From contig NC_084933.1 in the NCBI RefSeq assembly GCF_958298935.1, positions 9,221,001-9,285,000 on the forward strand: a stretch of DNA of 64,000 nucleotides, written 5' to 3'. Shown one piece after another: positions 44,264-55,799 of this stretch; position 1 is the first letter of the stretch, and each line of letters begins with the position of its first letter. The translations under genes and the position numbers were made by a program. The DNA comes from Phragmites australis (taxonomy: Eukaryota > Streptophyta > Magnoliopsida > Poales > Poaceae). The notes below the pieces were generated by a model, which saw only the letters and a list, made by a program, of their open reading frames with translations, searched no databases and was not told the DNA's origin.

Positions 44264-45934
44264 ATGGGTGGGAGCTCGCAGCGCGCCCGCACGGATAGTC
44301 TACCTCCACCATCTCGGGTGCCGGCGTCGGGTGCTCCACGTCCGATGTGGCTCATTCAGCGCCCAGCCTTCTCCACTTCACAAGGACAGCCTCCACGACC
44401 GGTCGGTTCACAGAGCAGCGTGGCAGGTGGCCCCTGCAGCCCTTGTTACAACTGCGGCCTTGTCGGCCACTATACGCGGGACTTCCCGTATCCGAGGCCA
44501 GGAGCCAAGGTGACTGCTCCACGGCCACCACCGGCTCAATCAGCGCCTCAGTCCTCTCAGGCAACCAACATCCCCAAGCATGGTCGAGCACGCCACACCA
44601 CCGCCGAGAACGTTCACGAGGGTGACACCGTCCTGATGGGTACGTTGAGTATGAGTTTCAATTCCGATATCTTTTCTGCAGTGGTTCTATTCGATTTTGG
44701 GGCCTCTCACTCATTCATAGCTACGAGTTATGTGCGGCGATATGGGCTGAAGGTTAGTGACACTCTTACGCCGTATGTCATAGATGCACCCGGAGCCAAG
44801 GTTGTTGTGAGTCAGTGTGTGCCTAGGGCATCAGTTGTTGTCAACGAGACGCATTTTGAGGCCAACTTGCTGGTGATGAACTCAAAGGGAATTGATATCA
44901 TATTGGGGATGAACTGGCCCTCCAAGAACAAGGCCGTGTTAGATTGTGCCCAGCGGACGGTTACTCTAAATGGTCCGTCCGGCACCCGGATTCAATTGAA
45001 GCTGGAGGGTGTCAAATCTTGTCTCTTCATCTTGAAGGCTGTCCCCACCATAGACATGATGAGTATTCTTGTGGTGTGGGAATTTCCGGATGTCTTTCCG
45101 GATGAGTTGCCCAGAATACCACCCGATCGAGCGGTCGAGTTTTCTATTGATCTCGTGCCCGGTGCAGCTCCAATCTCGAAGAAGTCCTATAGGATGCCGC
45201 CAAATGAATTGGCAGAATTAAAGAAGCAATTGCAAGAGCTGCTTGCGAAGGGTTTCATACGTCCGAGTTCCTCACCTTGGGGATGCTCGGCACTTTTTGT
45301 GAAGAAGAAGGATGGCACTTTGCGGATGTGTGTGGATTACTATCCATTGAATAAGGTCACGGTCAAGAACAGGTATCCGCTCCCTCGGATTGACATCTTG
45401 TTTGATCAGTTGGCTGGAGCCCGAGTCTTTTCGAAGATTGATTTGAGACTGGGCTATCATCAGATCAAGATCCGATCAGAGGATATACCAAAGACGGCTT
45501 TCTCGACCCGTTATGGTCTATATGAATTCACCGTCATGTACTTCAGATTGACGAATGAACCGGCATTCTTCATGTACTTGATGAACACGGTGTTCATAAA
45601 GGAATTGGATAAGTTTGTCGTGGTTTTCATCGATGACATTCTTATATACTCTAAGACAGATGAAGTGCATGTTGAGCACCTCCGTGTTGTTCTTGGCAGA
45701 CTCAGAGATCATCAGCTATACGCCAAGTTCAGCAAGTGTGAGTTCTGGCTCAGGGAGGGGTGGCTTTTCTGGGGCATGTTCTGTCAGAGAACAGAGTTGC
45801 AGTTGACCCGAGAAAGGTGCAGGATGTGCTCAATTGGGTTCAGCCTAAGAATGTTACTGACATCCGAAGTTTTCTCAGACTCACGGGCTGCTACCACCAG
45901 TTCATCGAGAATTTCTCCAAGATTGCCAAGCTGA
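44264..45934 (+). pseudogene. Gag end, protease and RT of T2
   Basis: 556 open codons. Zinc knuckle [14 protein letters not shown] has Phe for the last Cys. The protease box reads [18 protein letters not shown], with Phe where DSG is expected, so the active site is damaged; [13 protein letters not shown] marks the protease end. RT runs from about 45085: [65 protein letters not shown], then [12 protein letters not shown] with both catalytic Asp. A one-base insertion near 45755 shifts the frame at WLREGW, so the last 60 codons are out of frame. Confidence 0.92.
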
Positions 45935-46659
45935 TGACCAAGTTGTTGAAGCAAGGCAATGCTTTCGAGTGGTCGAGTGGATGTGAGACAGCTTTCCAGA
46001 CTTTGAAGAAATTGCTCACGACCGCTCCCGTTCTTGTCTAGCCAGATGTGAGTAAGGGCTTTGATGTTTATTGCGACGCTTCTGGCATTGGCCTTGTTTG
46101 CGTCCTTATGCAAGAAGGCAAGGTTGTGGCATATGCCTCACGACGGTTGAAGCGCCACAAGGAAAATTATCCAACTCATGATCTAGAGCTTGCCGCTGTT
46201 GTGCACGCTTTGAAAATCTAGCGCCACTACTTGATGGGTAACTTGTGCCGTATCTACACGGACCACAAGAGCCTAAAATACAACTTTACTCAGGCTGATT
46301 TGAACATGAGGCAGCGAAGGTGGCTCGAGCTAATCAAGGACTATGAGCTTGAAGTGCACTACCATCCCGGCAAGGCGAATGTGGTCGCCGACGCTTTGAG
46401 TCGGAGAGCTCATTGTCATTGTCTTGCAGTTTCACCGATGGACTCCACACCTTGTGATGATTTCCGGTGGCTTGGGCTTGAAATGGTCCCGGATGGTTTT
46501 CTTGCAAACTTGGAGATCAAGTCCACTCTCGTAGACGAAATCAAGGCGGCGCAGAAGGATGACAAAGGCATGGCTCCATCTGAGAGAAGAGGAAGATTGG
46601 TCAGGCCTTATGCTTTTCTGAAGATGAACAAGGCATTCTATGGTTTGGGAACCGTCTAG
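45760..46659 (+). pseudogene. RT end and RNase H of T2
   Basis: In the frame after the shift: [35 protein letters not shown], then RNase H with [25 protein letters not shown] and YTDHKSLKY, all three catalytic residues present, then [21 protein letters not shown] at 46039 replaces Gln in LVQPDV; TAG at 46219 replaces Trp in KIWRHYL. A frameshift near 46640 ends the segment. Confidence 0.9.
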
Positions 46660-47615
46660 TGGTTCCGAGAGTCGAACCATTGAGGAAGAAGATTCTTGAT
46701 GAGACCCATGATTCGTTGCTATCCATTCACCCGGGCAGCACGATGATGTATCAAGATCTAAAGCCTCGCTTTTGGTGGACGCGCATGAAGCGGGAGATAG
46801 CTAAGTATGTCTCTGAGTGTGATGTTTGCCGAAGGATTAAGGTCGAGCATCTCAGGCCCGCGGGTACGCTCAAGCCTTTGCCCATTCCTTCCTGGAAGTG
46901 GGAGGAGATTGGGGTGGATTTCATTACTGGCTTGCCAAAGACCTCGAGTGGGTGTGACTCCATTTGGGTTATCGTGGATCGGTTGACAAAGTCCGAGCAT
47001 TTCCTCCCTGTCAGGACCACATACTCCGCCAAGCAGTATGCGGAGTTGTACCTCACCAGAATTGTGTGCCTCCATGGACTTCCGAAGAAGATCATTTCTG
47101 ATCGAGGCACGTAGTTCAGTTCTCATTTCTGGAGGAGCTTCCAAGAAGCTATGGAGACCGAGCTCTTCCATAGTACAGCGTATCACCCTCAAACGGATGA
47201 TCAGACGGAGAGAGTGAATCAGATTCTAGAAGATATGCTCCGAACGTGTGTTCTCACTTATGGGAAGAGGTGGGACCTATGCTTGCCATTCGCGGAATTC
47301 TCCTACAACAATAGCTTTGAAGCGAGGATCGAGATGTCACCGTTTGAAGCTCTTTATGGCTGAAGATGCTGAACACCGTTGAATTGGTTCGAATCCGGTG
47401 AACGGGCCTTTCTAGGTCCGGATTTGGTCAAGGAGGCAGAAGATCATGTTCTGAATATCTGCAAGAGTCTTCTCACGGCTCAATCCTAGAAAAAGAGCTA
47501 TGCGGATCGCCGTCGTCGAGACCTTGAGTTTTTTTATTGGAGATCATGTGTATCTCAAGTTTCGTCTCTCAAAGGCGTTCGCCGATTCCAAGTCCGAGGC
47601 AAGCTAGCACCTCGA
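46659..47615 (+). pseudogene. Integrase of T2
   Basis: The zinc module has THDSLLSIHPG and CDVCRRIK. The core has GVDFITGLP (Asp), IISDRGT (Asp) followed by TAG at 47112 for Gln, and HPQTDDQTERVNQIL (Glu; Asp replaces Gly next to it). Then come FAEFSYNNSFEARIEMSPFE and two TGA stops at 47361 and 47370 in place of Arg in GRRCRTPLNW, a TAG at 47487 for Gln, and a T-run expansion at about 47527 that shifts the frame. Confidence 0.9.
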
Positions 47616-47972
47616 TATGTGGGCCATTCCAGATTTTTTTCTCGGCGTGGAGAAGTAGCATATCAATTGGACTTGCTGCCGTCTCACTCCGTTGTGCACA
47701 ATGTGTTCCATGTGTCACAATTGAAGAAATGTCTCCAAGTCCTGACAGAAGTCATCGATGTTGCACCCCAAGAGTTGCAACCGGACTTGACATATTATGA
47801 GCGGCCACTCCGTATCTTGGACGAAGCCGAACGCAAGACCCGGCGAAGTTCCATCAAATTCATCAAAGTCCAATGGAGCAACCACTCGGAAGACAAGGCA
47901 ACTTGGGAGCGTGATGATAAGATCCGCTCTGAGTATCCCGAGCTCTTTGTAGGCTTGGAAAAGTCGTTGTAA
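47616..47972 (+). pseudogene. Integrase C-terminus and chromodomain of T2
   Basis: RRGEVAYQLDLLPSHSVVHN and VFHVSQLKKCL end the integrase. From about 47805 PLRILDEAERKTRRSSIKFI and KVQWSNHSEDKATWERDD form the chromodomain, thought to guide insertion to chromatin marks. This piece is open to its natural stop at 47970. Confidence 0.88.
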
Positions 47973-48118
47973 ATTTTGCACAATTGGAACATTTCACATG
48001 TATTTGTTCATTGCCTTGTTAAATGGAAATGTTCATTGGATTTTATCTCTCAGCGTGGTTCCTAGACTCATCGTGCTCATCCCCGACTCGTACCGAATCT
48101 CAGGGCGAGATTTTTTTT

Positions 48119-48132
48119 AAGGGGGGGAGGTT
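48119..48132 (+). promoter_or_regulatory. Polypurine tract of T2
   Basis: AAGGGGGGGAGG directly before the 3' LTR start at 48133; primes plus-strand DNA synthesis. Confidence 0.85.
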
Positions 48133-48558
48133 TGTCATGTCCCAAATTCCATAATCACGTGATTAAGCTTAATTATGCATCATTAGCATCATAATTATTT
48201 TTGAGGTAAATTATTTTGGCGCACAAGAGCACTTTGTTTGAAATCAATTGGATGAGAGAAAGAAATTTGAGAGAGAAAAGAATTAAATTCGCAGTTAAAA
48301 TAGACCTCTTTCTCTCTAACATGCTGTAAATTGTGATAACTTGTTGCATGCTTAAGAACTTGTAATATAATGTTAATTACTCGCTCTTTCTTAAGCTTTG
48401 TTGTGATGTATATGTTGGAAAGGCATGTGTTCCGATCTTGGGCACAAAATACGTGCTGGGACTACTGGGATAATATTCTGGTTAATAATCGAGGATGTGA
48501 TTATGAATAATGGTCCTCCTGGTGATTAATTAGAATATTATCTAGTCGGGTCCTCACA
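48133..48558 (+). repeat. 3' LTR of T2, internally deleted
   Basis: 426 bp, TGTCATGTCCC to GGGTCCTCACA. The first 191 and last 235 bp match the 5' LTR ends with about 30 differences by eye. The join AACATG/CTGTAAA at about 48323 shows a 2-bp overlap with the other break. The missing 2556 bp include most of the promoter and polyadenylation region. Confidence 0.92.
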
Positions 48559-48742
48559 GTCGCCATTACCAATGCACCAACAGCCTTGAGCTTTGCCATC
48601 AACGCTCGTAGTTCCCGCCATAAAACTCCTCAGGGATAGGGAATGGCTTTCGGGCATTCTTGTTACAAACCTAGGCTGGTTTTGGTTTTCCTCTACATCC
48701 TCTCACCCTTCCGAGCGTCGAGGACAGAGAATGAGGGGATAC
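48559..48742 (+). other. End of E internal region with polypurine tract
   Basis: Continues E after T2; matches 28718-28900 in B (CCTTGAGCTTTGCCATCAAC, CTCTACATCCTCTCACCC). GAGAATGAGGGGAT at 48727-48740 is the polypurine tract before the 3' LTR. Confidence 0.8.
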
Positions 48743-49656
48743 TGTTGGGGGAAAATAGACTAGCCTAACGATAATGGTAGCCCATCGCTATCAAAGGTCC
48801 CTTCGGAGCCTTCGATCTTTGCACTCTCGGCAGGAGGCCTGGCTCCTGGAGGTTGCGGCCCCCTTCGGGCTACCTTTCCGGCACATACGTGGCCTTCTGA
48901 AGGCTCGGAGCTACAGCAAGTCCCTCCAGAGCCTTTGGCCTCCGGACTCTCAGCAGGATGCCTGGCCGTCAGAGGCTATGGACCCCTTTGGACCACCTCT
49001 CCAGCACATATGTGGCCTTCCGAAGACTCAGAGCTACAGTAAGGCCCTCTGGAGCCTTCGGCCTCCGGGCTCTCAGCAGGAGGCATGGCCCTCAGAGGCC
49101 GCGGATCCCTTCGGGCCACCCCTTCGGTGCCTATGCGGTCTTCCAAAGCCTAAAGATGTAGCTGGCCTCCGGAGATAATACTAGGCAAGAAAGGACAACC
49201 CCTGCAGCAGACCTGATGCGAGGTGCTGGGTGGTTAATGACGGTGCAAGTGGTGCTTATCCTGACACCCCAGCGCGACGAAAGTCATCCTTACACCCCCG
49301 GTAGAGCGGTGCCGGGCCACAATTGGCAACCGACCCACCCCTCAGGGGGCAGGCACCACAATAGTTACCACTGTAGATATTTATCTTCTATGTAGGGTAA
49401 AAAGTAGTTATCCAGGATAAGGCTCAGTAATTCGATCAGATCCTAGATATTTCTACATCATGATAACTTGTATACTAAGCTACGTACTACCCTATAAATA
49501 GGGGGTCATGGTCATCTGGGAAGGAAAAAAGTCACAAGAAGAACGCTCAAGGCAATACATAGGACACAGAGGTGCCCAAGCACTAAACCACACTGTGATA
49601 CTCCAGCCCAGACCGATCTATTTTTCTACTATAAATACATTTGTGGTGTTCCTTCC
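48743..49656 (+). repeat. 3' LTR of element E, end missing
   Basis: Starts TGTTGGGGGAA. It has three U3 units of about 120 bp (48787-48905, to 49030, to 49155), one more than the 5' LTR, and CCTATAAATAG at 49491-49501. It stops after GTGGTGTTCCTTCC at 49656, about 90 bp before the usual end. Confidence 0.85.
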
Positions 49657-50034
49657 CAGATTTTTGTGAGGACGAGAGCAGCTTAATAATACATTATTGC
49701 ATAATGGAACGATATATATTTTAAGAGATTACAGTGCTACAATTACAAAACATTAATCATTAATCTTCATAAAACTTCCAAAAATAAGTCGTTTTTGCTT
49801 TAATCTTTATACCTTCCTTGGACTAGGTAAATCCTTGAGCTACTGTCGATCCTCATATCCTTTTATTTTGATCTTGTTAATTGTTTGAAAATCTTTTTGC
49901 TGGACCAATGAAAACTATCCTAGGCTTTAGACCCAACAGATGTTGCTGCAAGTGACAAATGAAAGATCAGTACAAAAAGAAGACAAAAACAAGAATGCTA
50001 CCTATAAGTACATTAGAATGGTTATTTAGAGATT
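49657..50034. other. Unassigned AT-rich stretch
   Basis: No ORF, repeat or transposon end recognised between E and J. It could be filler from repair or a piece of unknown host sequence. Confidence 0.35.
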
Positions 50035-50345
50035 AGATTCTCACGTCCAAAATGCCCCATCAATCCACCTGCATGAGATTACTGCAGCAAGAGCGAACGT
50101 ACAGATGATTCTAGACCGCATAATTTGTTAGCACGAAACAAAAATCCATAATATAAGTGATATTTTCCCATCCTTTTCCCTCCTTGCAGTGCGTATAGGG
50201 AACAATGAATTATGGTTATTAGCATATAAATCACGCAAACTCTCTAAACCAGGAACTTGCACATCTAAACGATTTAAAAGCACATTTTTCCTAGAAAGAG
50301 AATTAGCAGCCACATTTTATTTTCCCTTCTTATATTTACAATCTA
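50035..50345 (-). pseudogene. Gypsy integrase start, element J
   Basis: Minus strand: SLRDLYANNHNSLFP at 50128-50313 and further left the LLQ.SHAGGLMGHFG word of the zinc module. Cut at about 50035; the integrase core and the 3' end of J are missing. Confidence 0.65.
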
Positions 50346-50760
50346 AGGAAATGACTCAATGAATTCAACTCACTTAGCATGACGACGGTTCATTTTAGAT
50401 TGACCTTGCAAATATTTTAAGGATTCATGGTCAGAATGTATAGTAAACTCCTTAGGCTATAAATAATGTTGCCAGACTTCTAACACTCGCACTAATGCAT
50501 AAAGCTCCTTATCATAGACCGGATAATTCAATTGGGCACCTTTCAGTTTCTCGCTGAAGTATGCTACCGGTCTACCCTCTTGCAGTAAAACACCACCAAT
50601 ACCAATTTCACTAGCATCACATTCAATTTCAAAAGTCTTAGTGAAATTAGGTAAAACAAGTAACAGTGCCTTAGTTAATCGTTTCTTAAGCTCATCAAAA
50701 GCAGCTTGTTGTGCTTTCCCCTAACAAAATTCAATATTCTTTTTAGTTAATTCATTCAAA
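50346..50760 (-). pseudogene. Gypsy RNase H, element J
   Basis: Minus-strand translation shows [20 protein letters not shown], then [13 protein letters not shown], the YDKELYALV word and [20 protein letters not shown]. All three catalytic residues seem to be there; stops interrupt the frame. It is the closest local relative of the A domain at 2246-2566. Confidence 0.7.
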
Positions 50761-51500
50761 GGGGCAACGTTGGTGCTAAAATCTTTAACAAAGCGCCGAT
50801 AAAAACCAGCGAGACCATGAAAGCTCCAAATTTGATTAACATTCACAGGTGTAGGACAATTTAATATCTTCAATTTTAGATTCGTCTACTTCTACTCCCT
50901 GTGCTGAAACCAATATCCTAGAAATATCACACGATCTTTGCAAAAAGTCCATTTTTCGAAGTTACCAAACAGCTTTGCATCACGTAAGACTTCTAGCACT
51001 TAGCGAATACGATCAATATGTTCAGGTTTAGTATGGCTGTAAATCAAAATATCATCAAAGTACACAACAACGAATTTACTAATGAAATGTCTTAAAAGAT
51101 GATTCATTAGTCGCATGAAAGTACTAGGCACATTGGTTAAACCAAACGGCATGACTAACCACTCATACAAACCAAATTTTGTTTTAAAGACATCCCCTTC
51201 TTTCATCCTAATCTGATGGTAACCACTAAAAAATCAATTTTAGAGAAAATAATAGCACCACTCAATTCGTCTAACATGTTATCTAAGCGAGGTATAGGGT
51301 GACGATATCGAATAGTGATATTATTAATCACTCTACAATCTACGCACAACTTTCTTAGGAACCAAAATAACAGGAACAACACAAGGGCTTAAGCTTTCGC
51401 GAACGTACCCTTTCGAGAGAAGCTCTTGCACTTGTTTCTGAATTTCTTTCATTTCCTCAGGGTTGGTACGGTACGGTGGTCGATTAGGTAGCGTCGCGCC
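50761..51500 (-). pseudogene. Gypsy RT, element J
   Basis: Minus-strand 51000-51206 reads [35 protein letters not shown] and [15 protein letters not shown] with the catalytic YFDD-type box. Upstream (51360-51500) RPPYRTNPEEMKEIQKQVQE and [13 protein letters not shown] begin the domain. A short deletion or frameshift at 51225-51350 separates the two. It is better kept than RT in A or S. Confidence 0.8.
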
Positions 51501-52262
51501 GGGAATTTAATCAATTTGATGCTTTATCCCTCTGATCGGTGGAAAACCAGCGGGCACCTCTGTCGGAAACACAGCGTTGAATTCCTACAAAACACAAGAA
51601 ACACCACTAGGTAGAAAAGTCACGTCGTTAGTCAAAAGTAATGCATCTTTGTACAGATGTACAAAGTGCACCAACTTAGGATCCTTGCTAAATTCTCTCA
51701 TCTCTGATTTGGTGGCTAGCATTACTAATTCTTCTCTCCCTCACTTTTCTTTGTACCACTTATATTTGGCTTGTGGCACTCACTCACCGAAGGTGGAGTC
51801 ACTCTATGTTTCTCTCGCTCTTTCTCACTCTAGATGTGCACCTTAATTTTCTGCATTGAAGAATTAACAATCTGTTGTGGTGTAAGCGGCTTTAAGATGA
51901 TCTCCATATTGTTCCATCAGAATGTATAGCAATTGGTACGCCCATCGTGAATAGCAGAACAGTCATATTGCCACTGCTGTCCCAACAGCAAGTGACAGAC
52001 CGTCATAGAAACAACATCGCAATCCATAGTATCGGTGTACTTCCCAATATTAAATATCACATGCACCATATAGGTCACCTTCACTTCCTCTTTATCGCTC
52101 AACTATTGCACATGATACGGCTGTGGGTGTGGCAAATACTTCAAACCCAACTTATTGCACATGATTTTGCTGGCCAAATTGTGACAATACCTCCATCAAT
52201 AATAACTTTGCACACCTTGCCGTTATCAAGCTTTGCCCAAGTCTGAAACAAATTGCAACATT
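51501..52262 (-). pseudogene. Protease region and PR-RT linker, element J
   Basis: Minus-strand 51917-52102 gives CDVVSMTVCHLLLGQQWQYD, the C-terminal part of the gypsy protease. Upstream near 52150-52230 VCKVIIDGG is the active-site area, with the residues after it altered. 51501-51849 is a poorly conserved linker with no recognised domain. Confidence 0.65.
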
Positions 52263-53830
52263 GTTCGAGTGACGGTGATGGCATCACACTAAGCACTTTG
52301 GATGTGCAAACAATGGAATACTACTCAGGGTTAGAAAACTCTGAATCACACTCACATTGCTCTATCTCATCAGTGTACAAAATTGGTATTGCATCAAATA
52401 ACTCGTCATCACTAGCAGAAACATACCCATCATATGTAATAAGCATAACCTTTGTATTTGGGCAATCTTTCTGAAAATGGCCAACTCCTTTGCACTTGTG
52501 GCAAACCAAGTCACGTGAACGCCCCGTTGACCCCATAGAAGAGGATGCGCTACCAGCAGGCATCATTGCGTGACATGTTAGTGGTGGAGTACTCTCAGGC
52601 TTCTTAGTTTCTAAACTGCGCATTGCTGAATTGCTTCCAGACTAAGTACTCTTGTTTGACTGACTTATGTTGTATGGCTGCCCCACGCTTGCTGAAAAAC
52701 GTGAACGGGCAGCAAACTTTGTATCTTCACTAACTTGGCGCTTAGCTTCATGTGCTTGGTGCAGCAACTCAATAATATCATTGTAAGGATGGTGATTGAC
52801 ATGCACTTGATGGCATAATTCATACTAGCTAGGAATCTTACCATTGGTTGCTCTTCATTCTCGCACATATCAGCATGTATCATGATGGTCTCCATCTCCT
52901 TATGATACTCATCAATTGATTTAAGTCCCTGTCGTAGCCCTGTTAACTTCTCAAACAGTAAACATTTGTAGTGACGAGAAACAAAACATGTACGCAAGTG
53001 TTGCTTCATTTGCTCTTATGTGATAATAGGCAACTCATGGTGCTCCATTCGCTTGTGAACAAATTTCTCCCACCAATGTGTGGCATAATCATCCAATCCA
53101 TTGGACGCAAGTAATAGCTTCTTCTCATTGGAGTAGTTGTTCATCCAGAATAGCTTATCAATTTTCAGTTCCCATGTAAGGTAATCTTCCACATCCTTAC
53201 CACCTGAAAAGATAGGAATAGCAAGTTTGGGCTTAGCAATAAAATCCTCGTCGATGTCCTGTCTATGGTGATGCATGTTGTTGTGCGGTTGCGGGGTTGT
53301 CGCTCATCGTAAGCGTCAGCAGGGAAATCATCGTCAATGGAGAGCTCAACGTCATCAGCCTAGCTACATGCACCATGCATACGTATAACAGCATTATGAA
53401 CTCCTCTGTTGACACCTCTTCCTTCGGTGCCGTTAAAACACCGTTGCCTCGACCACGCTCGGAAACAACAAGACGCGTTGTTGCATCTTGCTGTGCAGCC
53501 AAACGATGAGCTTGTCGCTGTTTTCGTTCCTCATCCATGCGAATAGCATGCTCCTCCTCGGTCTCAGTGTGCTGAACAGCTTGAGGCCCATGTACACTTG
53601 TGTCGTCAGCTCGTTGACCCCCATGCACATGGAGATTTGCAAACATAGCACGCAAATCTTTGAAGTTGTCGTTGATTTATGTACGTAGCTATGTGACGTC
53701 CTCCCTGAATGTGTTCAATCCAGTCTGAACTTCTCGGAGCTCATCACGCAAACCATTATCACCATCTTGTAGTCAGACCATGAAACCGGTACATCCGGAT
53801 TATGCGTGTCCTCCTCTTGTCCTGACGTGG
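52263..53830 (-). pseudogene. Gag of element J
   Basis: Minus strand, from the right: a coiled, Gln/Arg-rich N-terminus (53433-53655), then HHHRQDIDEDFIAKPKLAIP, IFSGGKDVEDYLTWELKIDK and WWEKFVHKR of the capsid domain (53016-53276). LTGLRQGLKSIDEYHKEMET follows (52665-53009), and a zinc knuckle CHKCKGVGHFQKDC at about 52470-52510 with all four ligands. Frameshifts near 53010, 52650 and 53300 break it. S has the same N-terminal part. Confidence 0.85.
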
Positions 53831-54543
53831 CAAAAGCTCACAAATACCAAGTGAAAAATATAAGTGGAACACTCAACGCTCACAATTCACTGTTCTGAAA
53901 TAAGACAAGCTTATTGTTCCGAAGTGAATTAAAGATAGCAAAAGTACACTCGTGACAGCGAACGATCAAGGACAGCAACACACTCACAATGATAATGGGA
54001 CTATTGCAACCAAGAAATGAGCTAAGAAGATGGCCAAACCAAGCTCGTATTGCAATAGTTCAAGGAGAGACACTAGCAATTGCTCAAAATAACTGAGGGC
54101 ACAAGATTGCTCAAAACAATAAAGTGCACAAAACAGGAGCAGATAACTTGAAACTTAGAACTCCGAAACAAGAGAATTATTCAACCGAGCACCTTTTTCT
54201 TTGCCTCTTTTTTTCTTCTGTTTTTTCTATTTTTTCTATTTTGCACTGGTTTTACTTCTTTTTTTTGTACTCAGCTAAATACAAGATAAAATCCAAAATA
54301 GGCGTGTTGTATTGATAGAACTGATGCGCACAACTGAAAACAAGAGCAGTCCCTTGAGCAAATCAATTTGCTAGTCTCAAAAGGTTCAACGATACGCAAA
54401 GGATATATTGGTTCTGAAATAAATAGCAGCTAGGAATGTCTCAAAAGTTTGCGAGACTTTTGTTTGATGTAGAGGACAAAAAAACAAAACTAATCTACAG
54501 GTAAATAGCTCTCACCGAGTAGCCCTGGAATCCGATACTACGA
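53831..54543 (-). other. 5' leader of element J
   Basis: Non-coding, alignable with 18721-19568. It contains T-rich runs around 54190-54260. At 54526-54540 TGGAATCCGATACTA is, read on the minus strand, TAGTATCGGATTCCA, a likely primer-binding site related to the TGGTATCAGA type. Confidence 0.55.
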
Positions 54544-55360
54544 TGATAAGGGGGAGGCTTGATCTTCTCGGGAAGAGCCGATGATAAAAGATGAGAAGTA
54601 GACGATGTCGCTAGCTGAACACTCGCACCAATGTACGAACCCTCTACTCTTCGGGATACACCCAACACACACCTGTAGATGATCATCACGAGACCACGAG
54701 TGACGATCACCAAGTCTCCAATTCCCAGCGGAACGACAACTTGACCATGGATTTCAGAACGATAAACAATGATTGCCTAATTCTCTCTTAGTTATCCTCG
54801 CATGAATGCTGGTATGAAAGAACAAGCAATAGCTATGTTTCAATCTTATACATAAAGTGGTCTGCCCTCTATGGGTCGTGGACTCTACTATATATATACT
54901 ATCTAGGACTATGGAAACCGAATTGGACTCGTTACAACATAAAAAGGAAACCTAAGCTAAGACTGACATATTATTTTGATGATTGAGACCGACTCGATAT
55001 GAATTTGGCAATGGGGCTGGATCCGTTAGAAAGGTTATCAAATAAGCTTTCCAGAGGGTATTTACACAGCCTAATTCAACTTTGTAGGAGAGACTTATGG
55101 TACTTTTAATCGATGTATGTTTGGCTGCAATAAACCGAGTCCGAGTCGGCTTCAATCTTTCCTATTTTGCTGCTCCTTGATTGATTCCATGTAGAACTTG
55201 AAAGGAAAGTCTCCAATGCCTTTAGAAAGTCCATGCAGCTGCATATGACCTTTAGACACCTTATGATAACCTTGTTCTCCCACGCATCCCTCAACTCTTC
55301 TTTGTCTATGTGCCAACAAACAATGCAACTCTTCTTTCTCTTTTGCATCAAATTGATCCA
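54544..55360 (-). repeat. 5' LTR of element J
   Basis: Starts TGATAAGG next to the probable primer-binding site. A CTATATATATAC run near 54888 may be the TATA region. The right edge is uncertain: from about 55360 (CCTAAGCACAAATAAAT and later ACAAGTTCACATGAT) it resembles the stretch that in A and S leads into the pol tail. CACTA sequence follows. Confidence 0.55.
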
Positions 55361-55799
55361 AATACCTAAGCACAAATAAATTACAAGATTGGGGTAGTAT
55401 AAAATACTCCTTAAAATTAATGATATGGTCATTAAGAAACAAGTTCACATGATCTTAATTGGTCTAGTTGTCAACTCGATGTGTATATCTTGATCATTAG
55501 GTGGCGGTGAAGAATGAGTCGTAAATCATAGAGGCTCTCTAATATCTTGTTGATTTGAAGTTCAAATTGTTGCTATGTCTTTCGAGGTTTGCATTTCCCA
55601 TTTCCTTCTCCTCTAACCCCTATTTGGTAGATTTTTTGTGCTTTGAGTTGTAATCGACCATTTTGCATCTTTATCCAAAATGTTAGAACAAGTGAGTTGT
55701 ATTTATGTTAGATTTGATACTAGTTTTGCCTGATATACTGCAAGATGCCACAAATCTAATGTAATGTATGGAGTTTTTAATTGCATGCTTAATCATGCA

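Larger units (their letters stand above)
40183..48558 (+). mobile_element. Tekay-type chromovirus T2, complete but decayed
   Basis: 8376 bp: 5' LTR, primer-binding site, gag, protease, RT, RNase H, integrase, chromodomain, polypurine tract, 3' LTR. Target duplication GTCAC (40178-40182) and GTCGC (48559-48563), one change. It lies inside E; the uninterrupted site can be read in B around 28718 (GTGTCGCCACC). The long 5' LTR, domain order and chromodomain indicate the Del/Tekay clade. Stops and frameshifts in every domain make it non-autonomous today. Confidence 0.92.
34148..49656 (+). mobile_element. Non-autonomous Tat-like LTR element E, split by T2
   Basis: Same order as B: LTR, leader, gag-end ORFs, CCTAGG repeats, 30-bp array, 109-bp repeats, accessory ORF, 3' region, LTR. 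Without the T2 insertion (40183-48558) it is about 7.1 kb. No pol domain is present. The 3' LTR is cut at 49656, so only the left target site (GTAGG) remains. Confidence 0.85.

Noticed and set aside
44264..45934. Functional retroelement polyprotein gene
   Set aside because: Protease and zinc-knuckle residues are lost, the end is out of frame, and stops interrupt both neighbours.
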